Shown one piece after another: positions 43,104 through 51,066 of a stretch of 64,000 bases of DNA. Below the pieces are notes generated by a model, which saw only the letters and a program-made list of their open reading frames with translations, searched no databases and was not told the origin of the DNA. The DNA is taken from assembly GCF_007004725.1 (NCBI RefSeq), contig NZ_ML660160.1, positions 62,001-126,000 of the forward strand. Reading direction: 5' to 3'. Position 1 is the stretch's first letter. Every line of letters starts with the position of its first letter. The stretch comes from Aliikangiella coralliicola (GTDB taxonomy: Bacteria; Pseudomonadota; Gammaproteobacteria; Enterobacterales; Kangiellaceae). The position numbers were made by a program, and so were the translations under genes.

Positions 43104-44159
43104 TTATCTTTTTTTCTTGGCGAGCATCGCTCTATCTGCAATTTCGATAATGTCCTCTATGCTCATTTCGATATCAACTGCAGCGTAACCAGCAGAGACG
43201 GTAAAGCCAGGCAGGCGCGCCGTATCTTGAAGTTGGGACAATGATTGGGTAAAGCGCTGTAAAATTTTCTCTTCATCGCCTTCATTGCTAATGGTCACTA
43301 GCGCTAGAAACTCGTCGCCTCCAATACGGCCAATTACATCAGAGTTTCGAATGCTATTTCTCAGCGCATCGGCCACCACTTTCAGAACTTTGTCGCCGGT
43401 AACATGGCCATGTTCGTCATTAATAACTTTGAACTGATCAATATCCAGATAGAATAACCCTAACGATGTTTTCATTCGTCTGGCCAGTCGAATACGTTGC
43501 TTTGTTAATGCTGTGAACCCGCGTCTGTTATTAATTTCAGTGAGCGGATCGGTCGTCGCCAGCTTTTGGACCTGTTCGTACATTTCTAGTAAATGAAGAT
43601 CAGATTCTAAAATGTCTTTGAGTTGATTAATGAGTTCAAAATAGGTTTCGTCATAGTCAGTTTCACGATAGTCCATGACGCAAAATGTACCGAATGGTTG
43701 AGAGTTCGGCCAAAACACTGGAACGCCCAAATAAGAAACAAAACCGTCATTATGGACTTCCGGATTAGTGTCCCAACAAGGTTCAACCGGTGCATTTCGA
43801 ACATAAAGCGATTGTTCCGTTTCGACGATACGCCGACAAAAAATATTCGCATCTGGTTCAATGATAGCACCGGCAGAGTAAGGATTTTCTTCCTGCTCAC
43901 TGGCAATGGTGACCTGAAAACCGTCGGGGGTATATTGGACCAGGAAACCAGCCGGGGCATCAAAAAGTTTTGCCAGTAAATTAACGGTGCGTTGCCATTT
44001 TTTAAGTGAAATCAAATCATGTGGGTTGTCGAGTAACCACTTGTCAGGGCTATAATGATTGAAGTGATTATCGTTTTGGTCATTTTTTTGAATGTCATGA
44101 ACATTGCTATTCGCGCTGTTCGACTCATTTTTATTATCATGATAAGGAGGTTTGCTCAC
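43104..44159 (-). CDS. GAF-GGDEF diguanylate cyclase
   Basis: A 351-aa soluble protein. A GAF domain (about 45-190) contains FCRRIVETEQSLYVRNAPVEPCW and FGTFCVMDYRE. The GGDEF domain (about 200-350) has the intact motif near residue 282 (IGRIGGDEF) and LDIDQFKVINDEHGH. An inhibitory-site RNSD lies five residues before GGDEF, so product inhibition by c-di-GMP is expected, unlike the enzyme at 5701. The start is a GTG at 44159 preceded by AGGAG. It is convergent with the kinase gene at 43068 and monocistronic. Confidence 0.93.
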   Translation of the reverse strand: MSKPPYHDNKNESNSANSNVHDIQKNDQNDNHFNHYSPDKWLLDNPHDLISLKKWQRTVNLLAKLFDAPAGFLVQYTPDGFQVTIASEQEENPYSAGAIIEPDANIFCRRIVETEQSLYVRNAPVEPCWDTNPEVHNDGFVSYLGVPVFWPNSQPFGTFCVMDYRETDYDETYFELINQLKDILESDLHLLEMYEQVQKLATTDPLTEINNRRGFTALTKQRIRLARRMKTSLGLFYLDIDQFKVINDEHGHVTGDKVLKVVADALRNSIRNSDVIGRIGGDEFLALVTISNEGDEEKILQRFTQSLSQLQDTARLPGFTVSAGYAAVDIEMSIEDIIEIADRAMLAKKKR

Positions 44160-44589
44160 CGATTGCTCCTGACGGTTCGGTCAAAATTGTAAAAGCCAAA
44201 GGGAGATTGTCTTTTACTGGCTAATTATAGCTTAACGACTGATAGTTGATGATACGAAATCTCAGTTTTTAAAATTTGTTCTAAACTTTTTTAACTTTAC
44301 GATAGTGTGTGATCAGGTGCAGTGACCTTGGCTTAGCCATCAGCTCACGAAGTATCGTTTTTGATTCAATCTATTAATCGACCAACAAGGTGCACATCAT
44401 CGTTGAATTGCACTGAAAATTAAACAGACTTATTCGGTTCTTTTTGTGAGATATTGACGATTGAGTTAGTCGGTAATTGACTATATTGGATGTCAGGTTG
44501 ATTGTTTTTTGAACTTTAGCCTCAGTTTTTACATAATCACTCATTCGCTCGCGAGGATAATTGCGGGACTTGGGTAAGGAGAAAAAATA
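44160..44589. other. Intergenic region, 430 bases
   Basis: Divergent spacer between the cyclase and the GGCT gene. No ORF with support was found; a 139-aa minus-strand ORF that runs across the GGCT gene is a shadow. No clear regulatory repeat was noticed. Confidence 0.4.
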
Positions 44590-44919
44590 ATGGAGCGACT
44601 TTTTGTTTATGGAACTTTGGCGCCCGGCGAGCCCAACGAACATATCCTCCAAAAGTTGGTGGGCACCTGGCAAAGTGGATTTGTCAGAGGTAAACTTTAT
44701 CCGCAAGGTTGGGGAGCTGTGCAAGGTTATCCCGCTATGGTGCCAGATGAAACCGGGGACAAAATTTCTGGTTTTGTTTTCAGTTCGACACAATTAAGCG
44801 AACATTGGAAAAGACTTGATGAGTTTGAAGGAGAAGAATACGAGCGTGTTTTAGTGGAAGTCGAACTTGCTGACAAGAGAACAACTTTGGCATTTGTTTA
44901 TGCGCTAAAAGACCAATAA
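44590..44919 (+). CDS. Gamma-glutamylcyclotransferase-like (GGCT/AIG2) protein
   Basis: A 109-aa protein with the family start LFVYGTLAPGEPNEHIL, the strand GKLYPQGWGAVQGYPAMV and the catalytic-type glutamate region LDEFEGEEYERVLVEV. The fold converts gamma-glutamyl peptides to 5-oxoproline; small bacterial members such as YtfP are less well characterised. A strong GTAAGGAG precedes the ATG. It is monocistronic. Confidence 0.9.
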   Translation: MERLFVYGTLAPGEPNEHILQKLVGTWQSGFVRGKLYPQGWGAVQGYPAMVPDETGDKISGFVFSSTQLSEHWKRLDEFEGEEYERVLVEVELADKRTTLAFVYALKDQ

Positions 44920-45167
44920 TCTTTTCTCAAATCATTCTTTAATATTATTGTTATTGAACTGCCGGCATTAAACTGAATGCGGTGGTGATTTCTAAAACTG
45001 ATTCGAAGTCACTTAACTTTTCTTTATTTTTATTGGGCGTTTTTAAATTTTCTTTTAATCAGGTCCCATGATTCACACTTTTTGTCCTGATATTAATACT
45101 GCCTGTTTTTTGTGTCATGTATCGTGACCGGTTCAAGCAACTGTCTAATAATGAAGAGGCAATACTG

Positions 45168-46283
45168 ATGTTAGAAAAGCTGATGTTTAAAAAGCTGATA
45201 TTAAAAAAACTGGTCATGCTTGGCACTTTAATGCTGAGTTCCTTAAATGCATATTCCGATCCACTCAAATCTGCAATTCTATATGTTGGCCCAACGAATG
45301 TGGCTTCCGCCGATCCTGGCGCTGTTGATGGATACAATTGGGTAAAATGGTCTAAAACTGATATTGATCGTTTTTCCGACAGCACTAACGGCTTTATTAT
45401 CATGCCGACTGGTGGACATGCTAACTCGTATGAGTATGCCAATTACAAGTACAACGCCTATAACCCTTGGCAGCCTAATAACACTTACTATAATTACTCT
45501 TTGTACATTAAAGATATTCGCAAGACTGTCCAGTCTATTTACGAAAGCCGAGGTACTAGTTCGTCAGTTTATATTTCGATGCCGAGGTATCGAAACCACT
45601 GGACCAACCCTTATTATCGATATTACAGCGACGCGCCGGTTCGAGACTTTATGGTTGACCTTAAAGCGAATGTTGACGCGGTCACTGGTGGTAATAGTGC
45701 GTTTTGGGATAATAGCGTGAAAGGATTTTATATTGTTGAAGAAACCTTTGACGGTTGTGTACAACTCAATACCTCGGGATTTTGTGTGAACAACGAAGGC
45801 TATGATGGGGATTTCAAGTATTTCCGCGACGTTCGTTCAAAACTCAACAACATTCATCCTGGAAAAGAGCTTATCTGGGCACCTCATTACGCGGTTGAAG
45901 GAGATAACTACCACGGTGGAGGTGATACAACACCTTATAAGAAGTTAAGTCAGACTTTAAAGTGGCAAAATATTAATGGAACCATCTTTGACCGAATTTT
46001 AATGCAGCCTGGTTATGCGAATGCTAAGCCTTGTTCTAATTGTTTTAGAATTATCGCGGATAGACTGAATACTCAATCGATTAATGGTGTACCTGCTGGA
46101 AACACTCGCCTTGGTGCTGTCATGGAATTGATCGATGGTAATGATGCTAATAATGAATATTACGCGCAACGCCTGCAATTTTACCGGCACAATACTGACT
46201 TTACTTTCTACTTTTCTGCCTGGAAAGGGACGATTGAGCCTTGGATCAACCCTTTTTACAATGGTGTGAAATACTACGAGTAA
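45168..46283 (+). CDS. Exported protein of unknown function, possible TIM-barrel glycosidase-like
   Basis: About 371 aa with a signal peptide (KKLILKKLVMLGTLMLSSLNAYS). The mature protein is rich in aromatic residues and Asn (YKYNAYNPWQPNNTYYNYSLY). Several blocks look like barrel strands: GFIIMPTGGHA, VYISMPRYRNHW, KGFYIVEETFDG, ELIWAPHYAVEGD, FDRILMQPGYA and TFYFSAWKGT. Order and content recall glycoside-hydrolase-like families such as DUF4434/DUF4855, but I cannot confirm it. Cys pairs (CVQLNTSGFC, CSNC) may form disulfides. The start at 45168 has AGAGG eight bases ahead; an ATG 17 codons earlier lacks that. A strong terminator follows. Confidence 0.75.
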   Translation: MLEKLMFKKLILKKLVMLGTLMLSSLNAYSDPLKSAILYVGPTNVASADPGAVDGYNWVKWSKTDIDRFSDSTNGFIIMPTGGHANSYEYANYKYNAYNPWQPNNTYYNYSLYIKDIRKTVQSIYESRGTSSSVYISMPRYRNHWTNPYYRYYSDAPVRDFMVDLKANVDAVTGGNSAFWDNSVKGFYIVEETFDGCVQLNTSGFCVNNEGYDGDFKYFRDVRSKLNNIHPGKELIWAPHYAVEGDNYHGGGDTTPYKKLSQTLKWQNINGTIFDRILMQPGYANAKPCSNCFRIIADRLNTQSINGVPAGNTRLGAVMELIDGNDANNEYYAQRLQFYRHNTDFTFYFSAWKGTIEPWINPFYNGVKYYE

Positions 46284-46348
46284 GTTATTACATTCATTAG
46301 AAGCGACCTTATTTCCGATTAAATCGGCTAAAAGGATCGCGCTAGATT

Positions 46349-46380
46349 AAGGCCGACATCTAATCTGTGTCGGCCTTTTT
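46349..46380 (+). terminator. Rho-independent terminator
   Basis: AAGGCCGACA at 46349-46358 pairs with TGTCGGCCTT at 46368-46377, followed by TTT. A 10-bp GC-rich stem with a 9-base loop, 65 bases after the stop of the exported protein gene. Confidence 0.88.
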
Positions 46381-46607
46381 ATACTAACAAATTTCGCTGC
46401 ATCTTTATTTGAGATGATTTTGCTTTTCGCCAATTCATTTTATTTGCTAAAACACCTTTAAACTAAAATTATCCTTTTATTTTTTGCCTTTTCGTGAAAT
46501 ATTGTTGATGTATGGTTTGAGAGTTGAATACTCTGAATAGATTCCAAATCAAATAACAAAAAGCGCAATAGCGCAAACGAACAATAAAAATAACTTAAAA
46601 GCAGAGT

Positions 46608-48725
46608 ATGGACGACACACAAGCGAAACCGCAGCAGTATCCAAATCGTTACCAGGTCGGCGACTTTATCGTCGATGTCAATGCTGCGAACGTCACCAAC
46701 AGAGAATCTGGGCAAAAGTGCCAACTTAAAGAAAAAGCTCTTAAAACTCTCTTGGTTTTTCTCGAAGAGCCTGATAAATATTTTTCCAATGAAATACTGA
46801 TTGAGCGTGTCTATGACAATGTTTCAGTTGGTACCAGCACGGTTGCGCAAAATATTAAGCAGTTGCGAGATGCTTTTGACGATAAAGATAAAAGCATTTT
46901 TAAGAATCGGTTAAAAGTAGGCTATCGATTGACGTTAGAGGTCTCTGAATATGATGCGCCTGTCCTGGATGAACCTGTTTCGGCTACGTCTGTCGTGGAC
47001 TCGCCGGAAGTATCGCCGCAGCAATTTCAGTGGAATAGCGTTTTGGCCGTGTTGTTTGTCGTAATTGTGGGAATAGTCTGGTTTCAAATGAGTAAGGAAT
47101 CTGAGGTTAATTCAGCCGCTGATCCGTTGCTCACACAAACTCCCTTAACTGCTTCTAAAGGGCAGGAGTATTTTCCCAGCTTGTCACATGATGGTCAGTG
47201 GCTACTCTTTAGTCATCGATACCAATCCCGTGGTTGGGCGTTGCGGATTAAGAATATGCAGACTGGTCGTAGTGAAGAGCTCTTATCTGGCGCAGATTAC
47301 AGTTATAAGCACGGCCAGATGACCAGAGATGGCCAACGAATTTTGTTTACTCGTTTGAGCTCGGGAAAGTGTGAATTAATGGAAGGGCATTTTGATAATG
47401 CGACGATTCAATTGACTAAGATTCGAACTTTGTATTCCTGTAGCGCCAACGCCGAAGGAGCGAGAATTGTAGAAGGTCACCATGCTGATCAGTATATTTT
47501 TTCAAACGGACCGGCTGTTGATGCACCCTATTCATTATTTGTTTTTTCAACGGTAACCGGTCGAACAGAGCAAATAACTGCACCGCCAACAACTGGCCAC
47601 GGCGATTATTTTATGAGTCTTTCGCCGGATCGATCAAAGTTAGCGTTTTTGCGCAACACGCAGAAGTATGTCACCGAAATTCGAATCTTTGATTTAGAAA
47701 AGCGAAACGATATTTTGCTTGAGAAGGTTAATAACACTTTGTTTACGGTTAACTGGTCATGGTCGGGTGATTCGTTGATCTATAAGAACAAATTGAATCA
47801 GGTGGTTTCTCTGGATATGAATAGCAGACAAAATAACGTCATTAAGCAAGCTCGGGGGCCAATCTACGCGCCCTTTGCGCTCGATGGTTCGAATGAGAGA
47901 ATCGGATTAATAGGTGGTAGTTTGGTTGACCATGATATTGTCTATCGAGATTTTGAGAGTCAAGACGAGAAAACGTTATTAGACAGTTCTTTTTCAGATA
48001 CGTTAGTGGTCTATTCGCCGAATAAAAACCGATTGGCCTGGGTATCAAACCGCAGTGGTCTTTATCAGCTCTGGCTAAAAGTGGGTGACGAGGTAGAAAA
48101 TGTTATTACCGCTATTCAGAGTAATGGCCGCTTCACCTCGCTGGATTTTAGTGCAGACGGTGAAAAGTTAGGCGGAACTTTCGAAGGGCGATGGTTTATT
48201 TACAATATCCGTGAGAATGAAATTGTCTGGAGTTCTGAATCTGAACATCGTTTTACTAATTTTGCCTGGCAACACGATGGTGAGTCGGCATATATTCTGG
48301 ACACTTATGCCCATGAGTCGGTGATGAAACTGTTGGATGTCGCAGAAGGCATTACAACGCGTTATTCTCGGTTTCCTGATGCCAACCTGGTTAAGGAGTC
48401 TCCCGATGGTCTCTGGCTTTTTGCCTGGTTTCAGGGGAGTCATCGTTTTATTCGGTTAAATCAGCAAACACAGGAGCTGCTGGAAATTAGCACGAGTAAT
48501 CAGACTGCACAAACCAATCACTGGGCTATTTCTAATCATCAAATCATCTGGGTAGATAAGCCTGCAGATGGTCCTTCTTTTCTAAAACGATTGCCGCATC
48601 AAGAATCTGTTTCATTACAAGTGAGTGATAAACCTTATTCTGGTTGGTTGACGGTATCGGGTAGTGAAACGGCGGTCATTTTGACTACTCGCTCTCGGGG
48701 CAACATAGAATTGATAGAAATTTAG
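46608..48725 (+). CDS. CadC-type membrane regulator with periplasmic TolB/PD40-like propeller (paralogue 1)
   Basis: A 705-aa protein. An N-terminal OmpR-type winged helix (about 14-112; LKEKALKTLLVFLEEPDKYFSNEILIERVYD, VAQNIKQLRDAFDD, KVGYRL) lies in the cytoplasm without a receiver domain. One membrane segment follows at about 145-165 (SVLAVLFVVIVGIVWF). The large C-terminal part is a beta-propeller (SLSHDGQWLLFSHR, SLSPDRSKLAFLR and similar strands). This is a ToxR/CadC-like one-component design with the sensor in the periplasm. Cys255 and Cys278 are separated by 22 residues, exactly as in the paralogue at 61363 (248 and 271). A small exported peptide gene with a C-x-P-x-P-x-C loop follows 108 bases downstream. 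Confidence 0.88.
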   Translation: MDDTQAKPQQYPNRYQVGDFIVDVNAANVTNRESGQKCQLKEKALKTLLVFLEEPDKYFSNEILIERVYDNVSVGTSTVAQNIKQLRDAFDDKDKSIFKNRLKVGYRLTLEVSEYDAPVLDEPVSATSVVDSPEVSPQQFQWNSVLAVLFVVIVGIVWFQMSKESEVNSAADPLLTQTPLTASKGQEYFPSLSHDGQWLLFSHRYQSRGWALRIKNMQTGRSEELLSGADYSYKHGQMTRDGQRILFTRLSSGKCELMEGHFDNATIQLTKIRTLYSCSANAEGARIVEGHHADQYIFSNGPAVDAPYSLFVFSTVTGRTEQITAPPTTGHGDYFMSLSPDRSKLAFLRNTQKYVTEIRIFDLEKRNDILLEKVNNTLFTVNWSWSGDSLIYKNKLNQVVSLDMNSRQNNVIKQARGPIYAPFALDGSNERIGLIGGSLVDHDIVYRDFESQDEKTLLDSSFSDTLVVYSPNKNRLAWVSNRSGLYQLWLKVGDEVENVITAIQSNGRFTSLDFSADGEKLGGTFEGRWFIYNIRENEIVWSSESEHRFTNFAWQHDGESAYILDTYAHESVMKLLDVAEGITTRYSRFPDANLVKESPDGLWLFAWFQGSHRFIRLNQQTQELLEISTSNQTAQTNHWAISNHQIIWVDKPADGPSFLKRLPHQESVSLQVSDKPYSGWLTVSGSETAVILTTRSRGNIELIEI

Positions 48726-48833
48726 CGTGATCAACAAATTTTCATAACTTCTTCAACACTTTTTCAAAACTTAATAGATAAATTTCAATAGCTTACATCT
48801 GTCATTAGCAAATGCGATAAGGCGGGTGTGATC

Positions 48834-49001
48834 ATGAGTTATATTAAGTTGTTAACAGTTTTCATCGCTTTTATGTCGGCTTTTATCGAAGAACCTTCTT
48901 CGGTGACTACAGAAGCGGCTCCCTTAAAAAAAGTTTATAACACTTCGTGCGAGCCTTTTCCTGAGTGTGAAATTGAGGCATATGAAACTCAGGGAGGGTA
49001 A
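48834..49001 (+). CDS. Small exported peptide with CxPxPxC loop, 55 aa
   Basis: A short ORF with a hydrophobic N-terminal stretch (YIKLLTVFIAFMSAFI) typical of a signal peptide or anchor. A polar part carries CEPFPEC and an acidic end (EIEAYETQGG). A purine-rich GGCGGGTGTG lies before the ATG. Its only cysteines are those of the loop, so an intramolecular disulfide in the periplasm is likely. The peptide at 61018-61290, next to the paralogous regulator, has the matching loop CRPIPDC. Position after the regulator at 46608 and the shared motif make a real gene likely despite its length. Confidence 0.65.
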   Translation: MSYIKLLTVFIAFMSAFIEEPSSVTTEAAPLKKVYNTSCEPFPECEIEAYETQGG

Positions 49002-49039
49002 GTTTTTGAGTCATTCAGTCATTCTTTTGGAAATTGGAT

Positions 49040-49261
49040 ATGCCGTCTAAACCTTATTTATTGAATAAGCGACCTCAAAATGGTGGTGAGCATGAAGTAC
49101 ATAGTTTGTATGAGTGTGAGCATTTGCCAAATATTGAGTTTCGAATTCCGCTGGGTTCATTTCAAAATTGTATCGAGGCCGTGAGTGCGGCGAAGCAGAA
49201 GTTTCCCGGCCATGTGATTGATGGTTGTAAATTTTGCTCTCCGCAATGTCATACGCGTTAG
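49040..49261 (+). CDS. Small Cys/His-rich protein, 73 aa
   Basis: A 73-aa soluble protein with the pattern GEHEVHSLYECEHLP, LGSFQNCIEAVSAAKQKFPG and DGCKFCSPQCHTR. It matches a widespread family of small bacterial proteins (EVH-x-C-x-x-LP, then a CxxC and a Cys-His end) that probably bind zinc through the Cys and His residues. The family is frequent in accessory regions and cassette arrays and has no known function. The ATG at 49040 follows GGAAATTGGAT; a TTG two codons earlier is in frame. Confidence 0.75.
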   Translation: MPSKPYLLNKRPQNGGEHEVHSLYECEHLPNIEFRIPLGSFQNCIEAVSAAKQKFPGHVIDGCKFCSPQCHTR

Positions 49262-49365
49262 TTTGGACTGGTTTGGTGGGTTAGTTTGGTGAAAGTGAGA
49301 TTGTAATTAAGTGAAAGCCGGTGGTTGTTTAGCGAGCGGCATTGGATATTGATGGGAACTCCGTT

Positions 49366-49656
49366 ATGAAGAAATGGTTTGTTCTTGCTGCTTTGGGTGT
49401 TGTTGTTTTAATCATTCAAGTTGATGCAAAGGAGCCGTTATCTGATAAGGAAGTCACGAACATTTTAATTAAGCAATCGATCCGAAATTATTCGGGTAAT
49501 TGCCCTTGTCCTTACAATCGGGATAGAGCGGGAAGGCGTTGTGGAAAAAGGAGCGCTTGGAGTAAACCGGGTGGGGCGTCTCCGCTTTGTTTTGCTTCGG
49601 ATGTGACTAAGGAGATGATAGGGGAGTTTCGTCGGGGGACTAAGTCTTCAAAATAA
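49366..49656 (+). CDS. Small Cys-rich exported protein, CPCPY family
   Basis: 96 aa with an N-terminal hydrophobic segment (KKWFVLAALGVVVLIIQVDA) that looks like a signal peptide. The mature part has GNCPCPYNRDRAGRRCGKRSAW followed by KPGGASPLCF, a recognisable motif of a widespread small-protein family seen in mobile regions. Four conserved cysteines suggest two disulfides or a metal site. The start chosen is the ATG at 49366; the TTG eight codons earlier is less likely. Function unknown. Confidence 0.75.
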   Translation: MKKWFVLAALGVVVLIIQVDAKEPLSDKEVTNILIKQSIRNYSGNCPCPYNRDRAGRRCGKRSAWSKPGGASPLCFASDVTKEMIGEFRRGTKSSK

Positions 49657-49724
49657 TCAATATTGTTGTTTTTATTAGCATCATTTTTGGGTTTATACAT
49701 TTTAAGGGTAAAGGGAGTTAGGTT

Positions 49725-50276
49725 TTGATTGATAAAGATAAAGAAGATGTTCTGAAAGTTGGCAAACTAGTTATTTATAAAAATGCGTTGATATATCAAA
49801 ACTCGGTAATTCAAATTAGCAACATATGTTCAGTGTGGGTAGCTGATCAAAGTTATGTGATACAACACAGTGTTCCAGGTTGGGTAAAAATCTTAGGCAT
49901 TATCGGTGGTCTGTTGGTTTTTCTTTCGCTGTCAGGAAAAGGAGGAATTTTTCTCCTTGTAGGGTTAATTCTCGTTGTTGCTGCGATTGTTGGGTATGTA
50001 AAACACAAACCGAGCACACCTATTTCAAAATATGCACTCGGCGTTGAAAGAGCTTCTGGGAGAATTATGTTTTTTTCGGCACGGGATAAGGGGTTTGTCA
50101 AAAAGATGGCTCGTACGCTTGTTGAGGCGATCTCTGATACGAAAGAAACTTCTGAAGCAGTTGTTATGAATTTTGATAATAAATCTATCAATATTGAAAG
50201 TGTGACCGGTTCAAACATTGTCGGTGGGGATGTTGTCGATAGTTTGGTGGAGAGTAAAAAAAATGACGGATATTAA
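49725..50276 (+). CDS. DUF6232-like membrane protein
   Basis: A 183-aa protein starting at a TTG (49725) after AAGGGAGTTAGG; no ATG is available nearby. The N-terminal part (KLVIYKNALIYQNSVIQISNICSVWV) resembles the DUF6232 pattern of a small beta domain before membrane helices. Two membrane segments follow (about 55-90). The C-terminal tail has NIESVTGSNIVGGDVV, a short Gly/Val/Asn motif repeated in similar form in the next gene, which it overlaps by 14 bases. The pair is probably cotranslated. The function is unknown; such proteins occur in accessory islands. Confidence 0.75.
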   Translation: MIDKDKEDVLKVGKLVIYKNALIYQNSVIQISNICSVWVADQSYVIQHSVPGWVKILGIIGGLLVFLSLSGKGGIFLLVGLILVVAAIVGYVKHKPSTPISKYALGVERASGRIMFFSARDKGFVKKMARTLVEAISDTKETSEAVVMNFDNKSINIESVTGSNIVGGDVVDSLVESKKNDGY

Positions 50277-50568
50277 AGTCGGCGATTCTAAAAACTCAGT
50301 TATCGTTGGTGGTTCGGTAAGTAATAGTACTGTCAGTGTCAATGTGCAAAATAGTGATATGAAAATATTCGATGATTTACAAAATGCGCTTGCAGAAATT
50401 GATGACGAGAATACTAGAAAATCACTTGAGGTGGCGATTGAACAAATGAAAGGTTCGGTTGGTACACCGACTTTCGCAACGCACTATAAAAATTTTATGA
50501 GCATTGCATCTGATCATGTAACTGTTTTGTCGCCCTTTATTTCAAATCTAGCGCAACTGCTGGTTTGA
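50263..50568 (+). CDS. Small protein with NSVIVGG motif, 101 aa
   Basis: A 101-aa soluble protein that starts inside the end of the preceding gene, with GGAGAG upstream. Its N-terminus, VGDSKNSVIVGGSVSNSTVSV, forms a short beta-type repeat like the tail of the upstream membrane protein. Next comes a helical part (IFDDLQNALAEIDDENTRKSLEVAIEQMKGS) and a final helical region. Motifs of this kind occur in small proteins associated with signalling or conflict systems, which is only suggestive. No known family is assigned. Confidence 0.7.
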   Translation: MTDIKVGDSKNSVIVGGSVSNSTVSVNVQNSDMKIFDDLQNALAEIDDENTRKSLEVAIEQMKGSVGTPTFATHYKNFMSIASDHVTVLSPFISNLAQLLV

Positions 50569-50692
50569 AAGAATAATCAAATTCGGTGTTTTGGGTTTAA
50601 GCTTCATTTTCCATTTAAGAAGTTGAGGATTTTTAGATGGGTATTAGACGAATGGAATTTGTTGCTTAGACCATTTTTTGGGAGAGGTTTGT

Positions 50693-50848
50693 ATGATTTA
50701 TGATATTGGACAAAAGCCCGGAAAAGGTATTTATCAGTGTACTAGTTGTGCTCGGATTTTGATTACTTTGGAGAATGATGGTGATCGTTTGCCGCCTTGT
50801 GAAACTTGTGGGAGTGGGCCTGGGGTTAAGTATTTGAAGATTGGGTAG
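50693..50848 (+). CDS. Small zinc-ribbon protein, 51 aa
   Basis: A 51-aa protein with two zinc knuckles, YQCTSCARILITL and PPCETCGSG, in a form common to small bacterial zinc-ribbon proteins (GKGIYQC, then DRLPPC). A strong GGGAGAGG precedes the ATG. It is too short for a usual ORF cut-off, but the motif and ribosome-binding site support it. Likely nucleic-acid or protein binding; function unknown. Confidence 0.8.
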   Translation: MIYDIGQKPGKGIYQCTSCARILITLENDGDRLPPCETCGSGPGVKYLKIG

Positions 50849-50943
50849 GTGGTGATTGTAAATTATCTCAGTATGGAGTTTTTTTAATTAAAAAAGAACG
50901 AGTTTGGGAATGTTTAGTGTCATCGTTGACTATGGGGAAGTTT

Positions 50944-50970
50944 CTGTTTCCGACCCAAAGCGGACATTGA
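50944..50970 (-). repeat. AATGTCCGCTT repeat, copy in reverse orientation
   Basis: On the minus strand this reads TCAATGTCCGCTTTGGGTCGG. The same core occurs at 53468, 55154 and 56835 in plus orientation, between the genes of this island. It lies about 100 bases before the AAA ATPase gene. Confidence 0.6.
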
Positions 50971-51066
50971 TAAAATTATTTTCTGCTGAGTTTAATTTGG
51001 AACTCATAGTAATTAAATTATTTGTTTAAATCCCTGTCGTTAAAAGAAATCCACTGGGAATGGTAA

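Noticed and set aside
43607-43979. Two 118-aa ORFs, one on each strand, within the GAF-GGDEF gene
   Set aside because: Both overlap a clearly coding GAF domain; shadows.
44374-44793. 139-aa minus-strand ORF across the GGCT gene
   Set aside because: Overlaps a well-supported GGCT gene and has no motif or ribosome-binding site.
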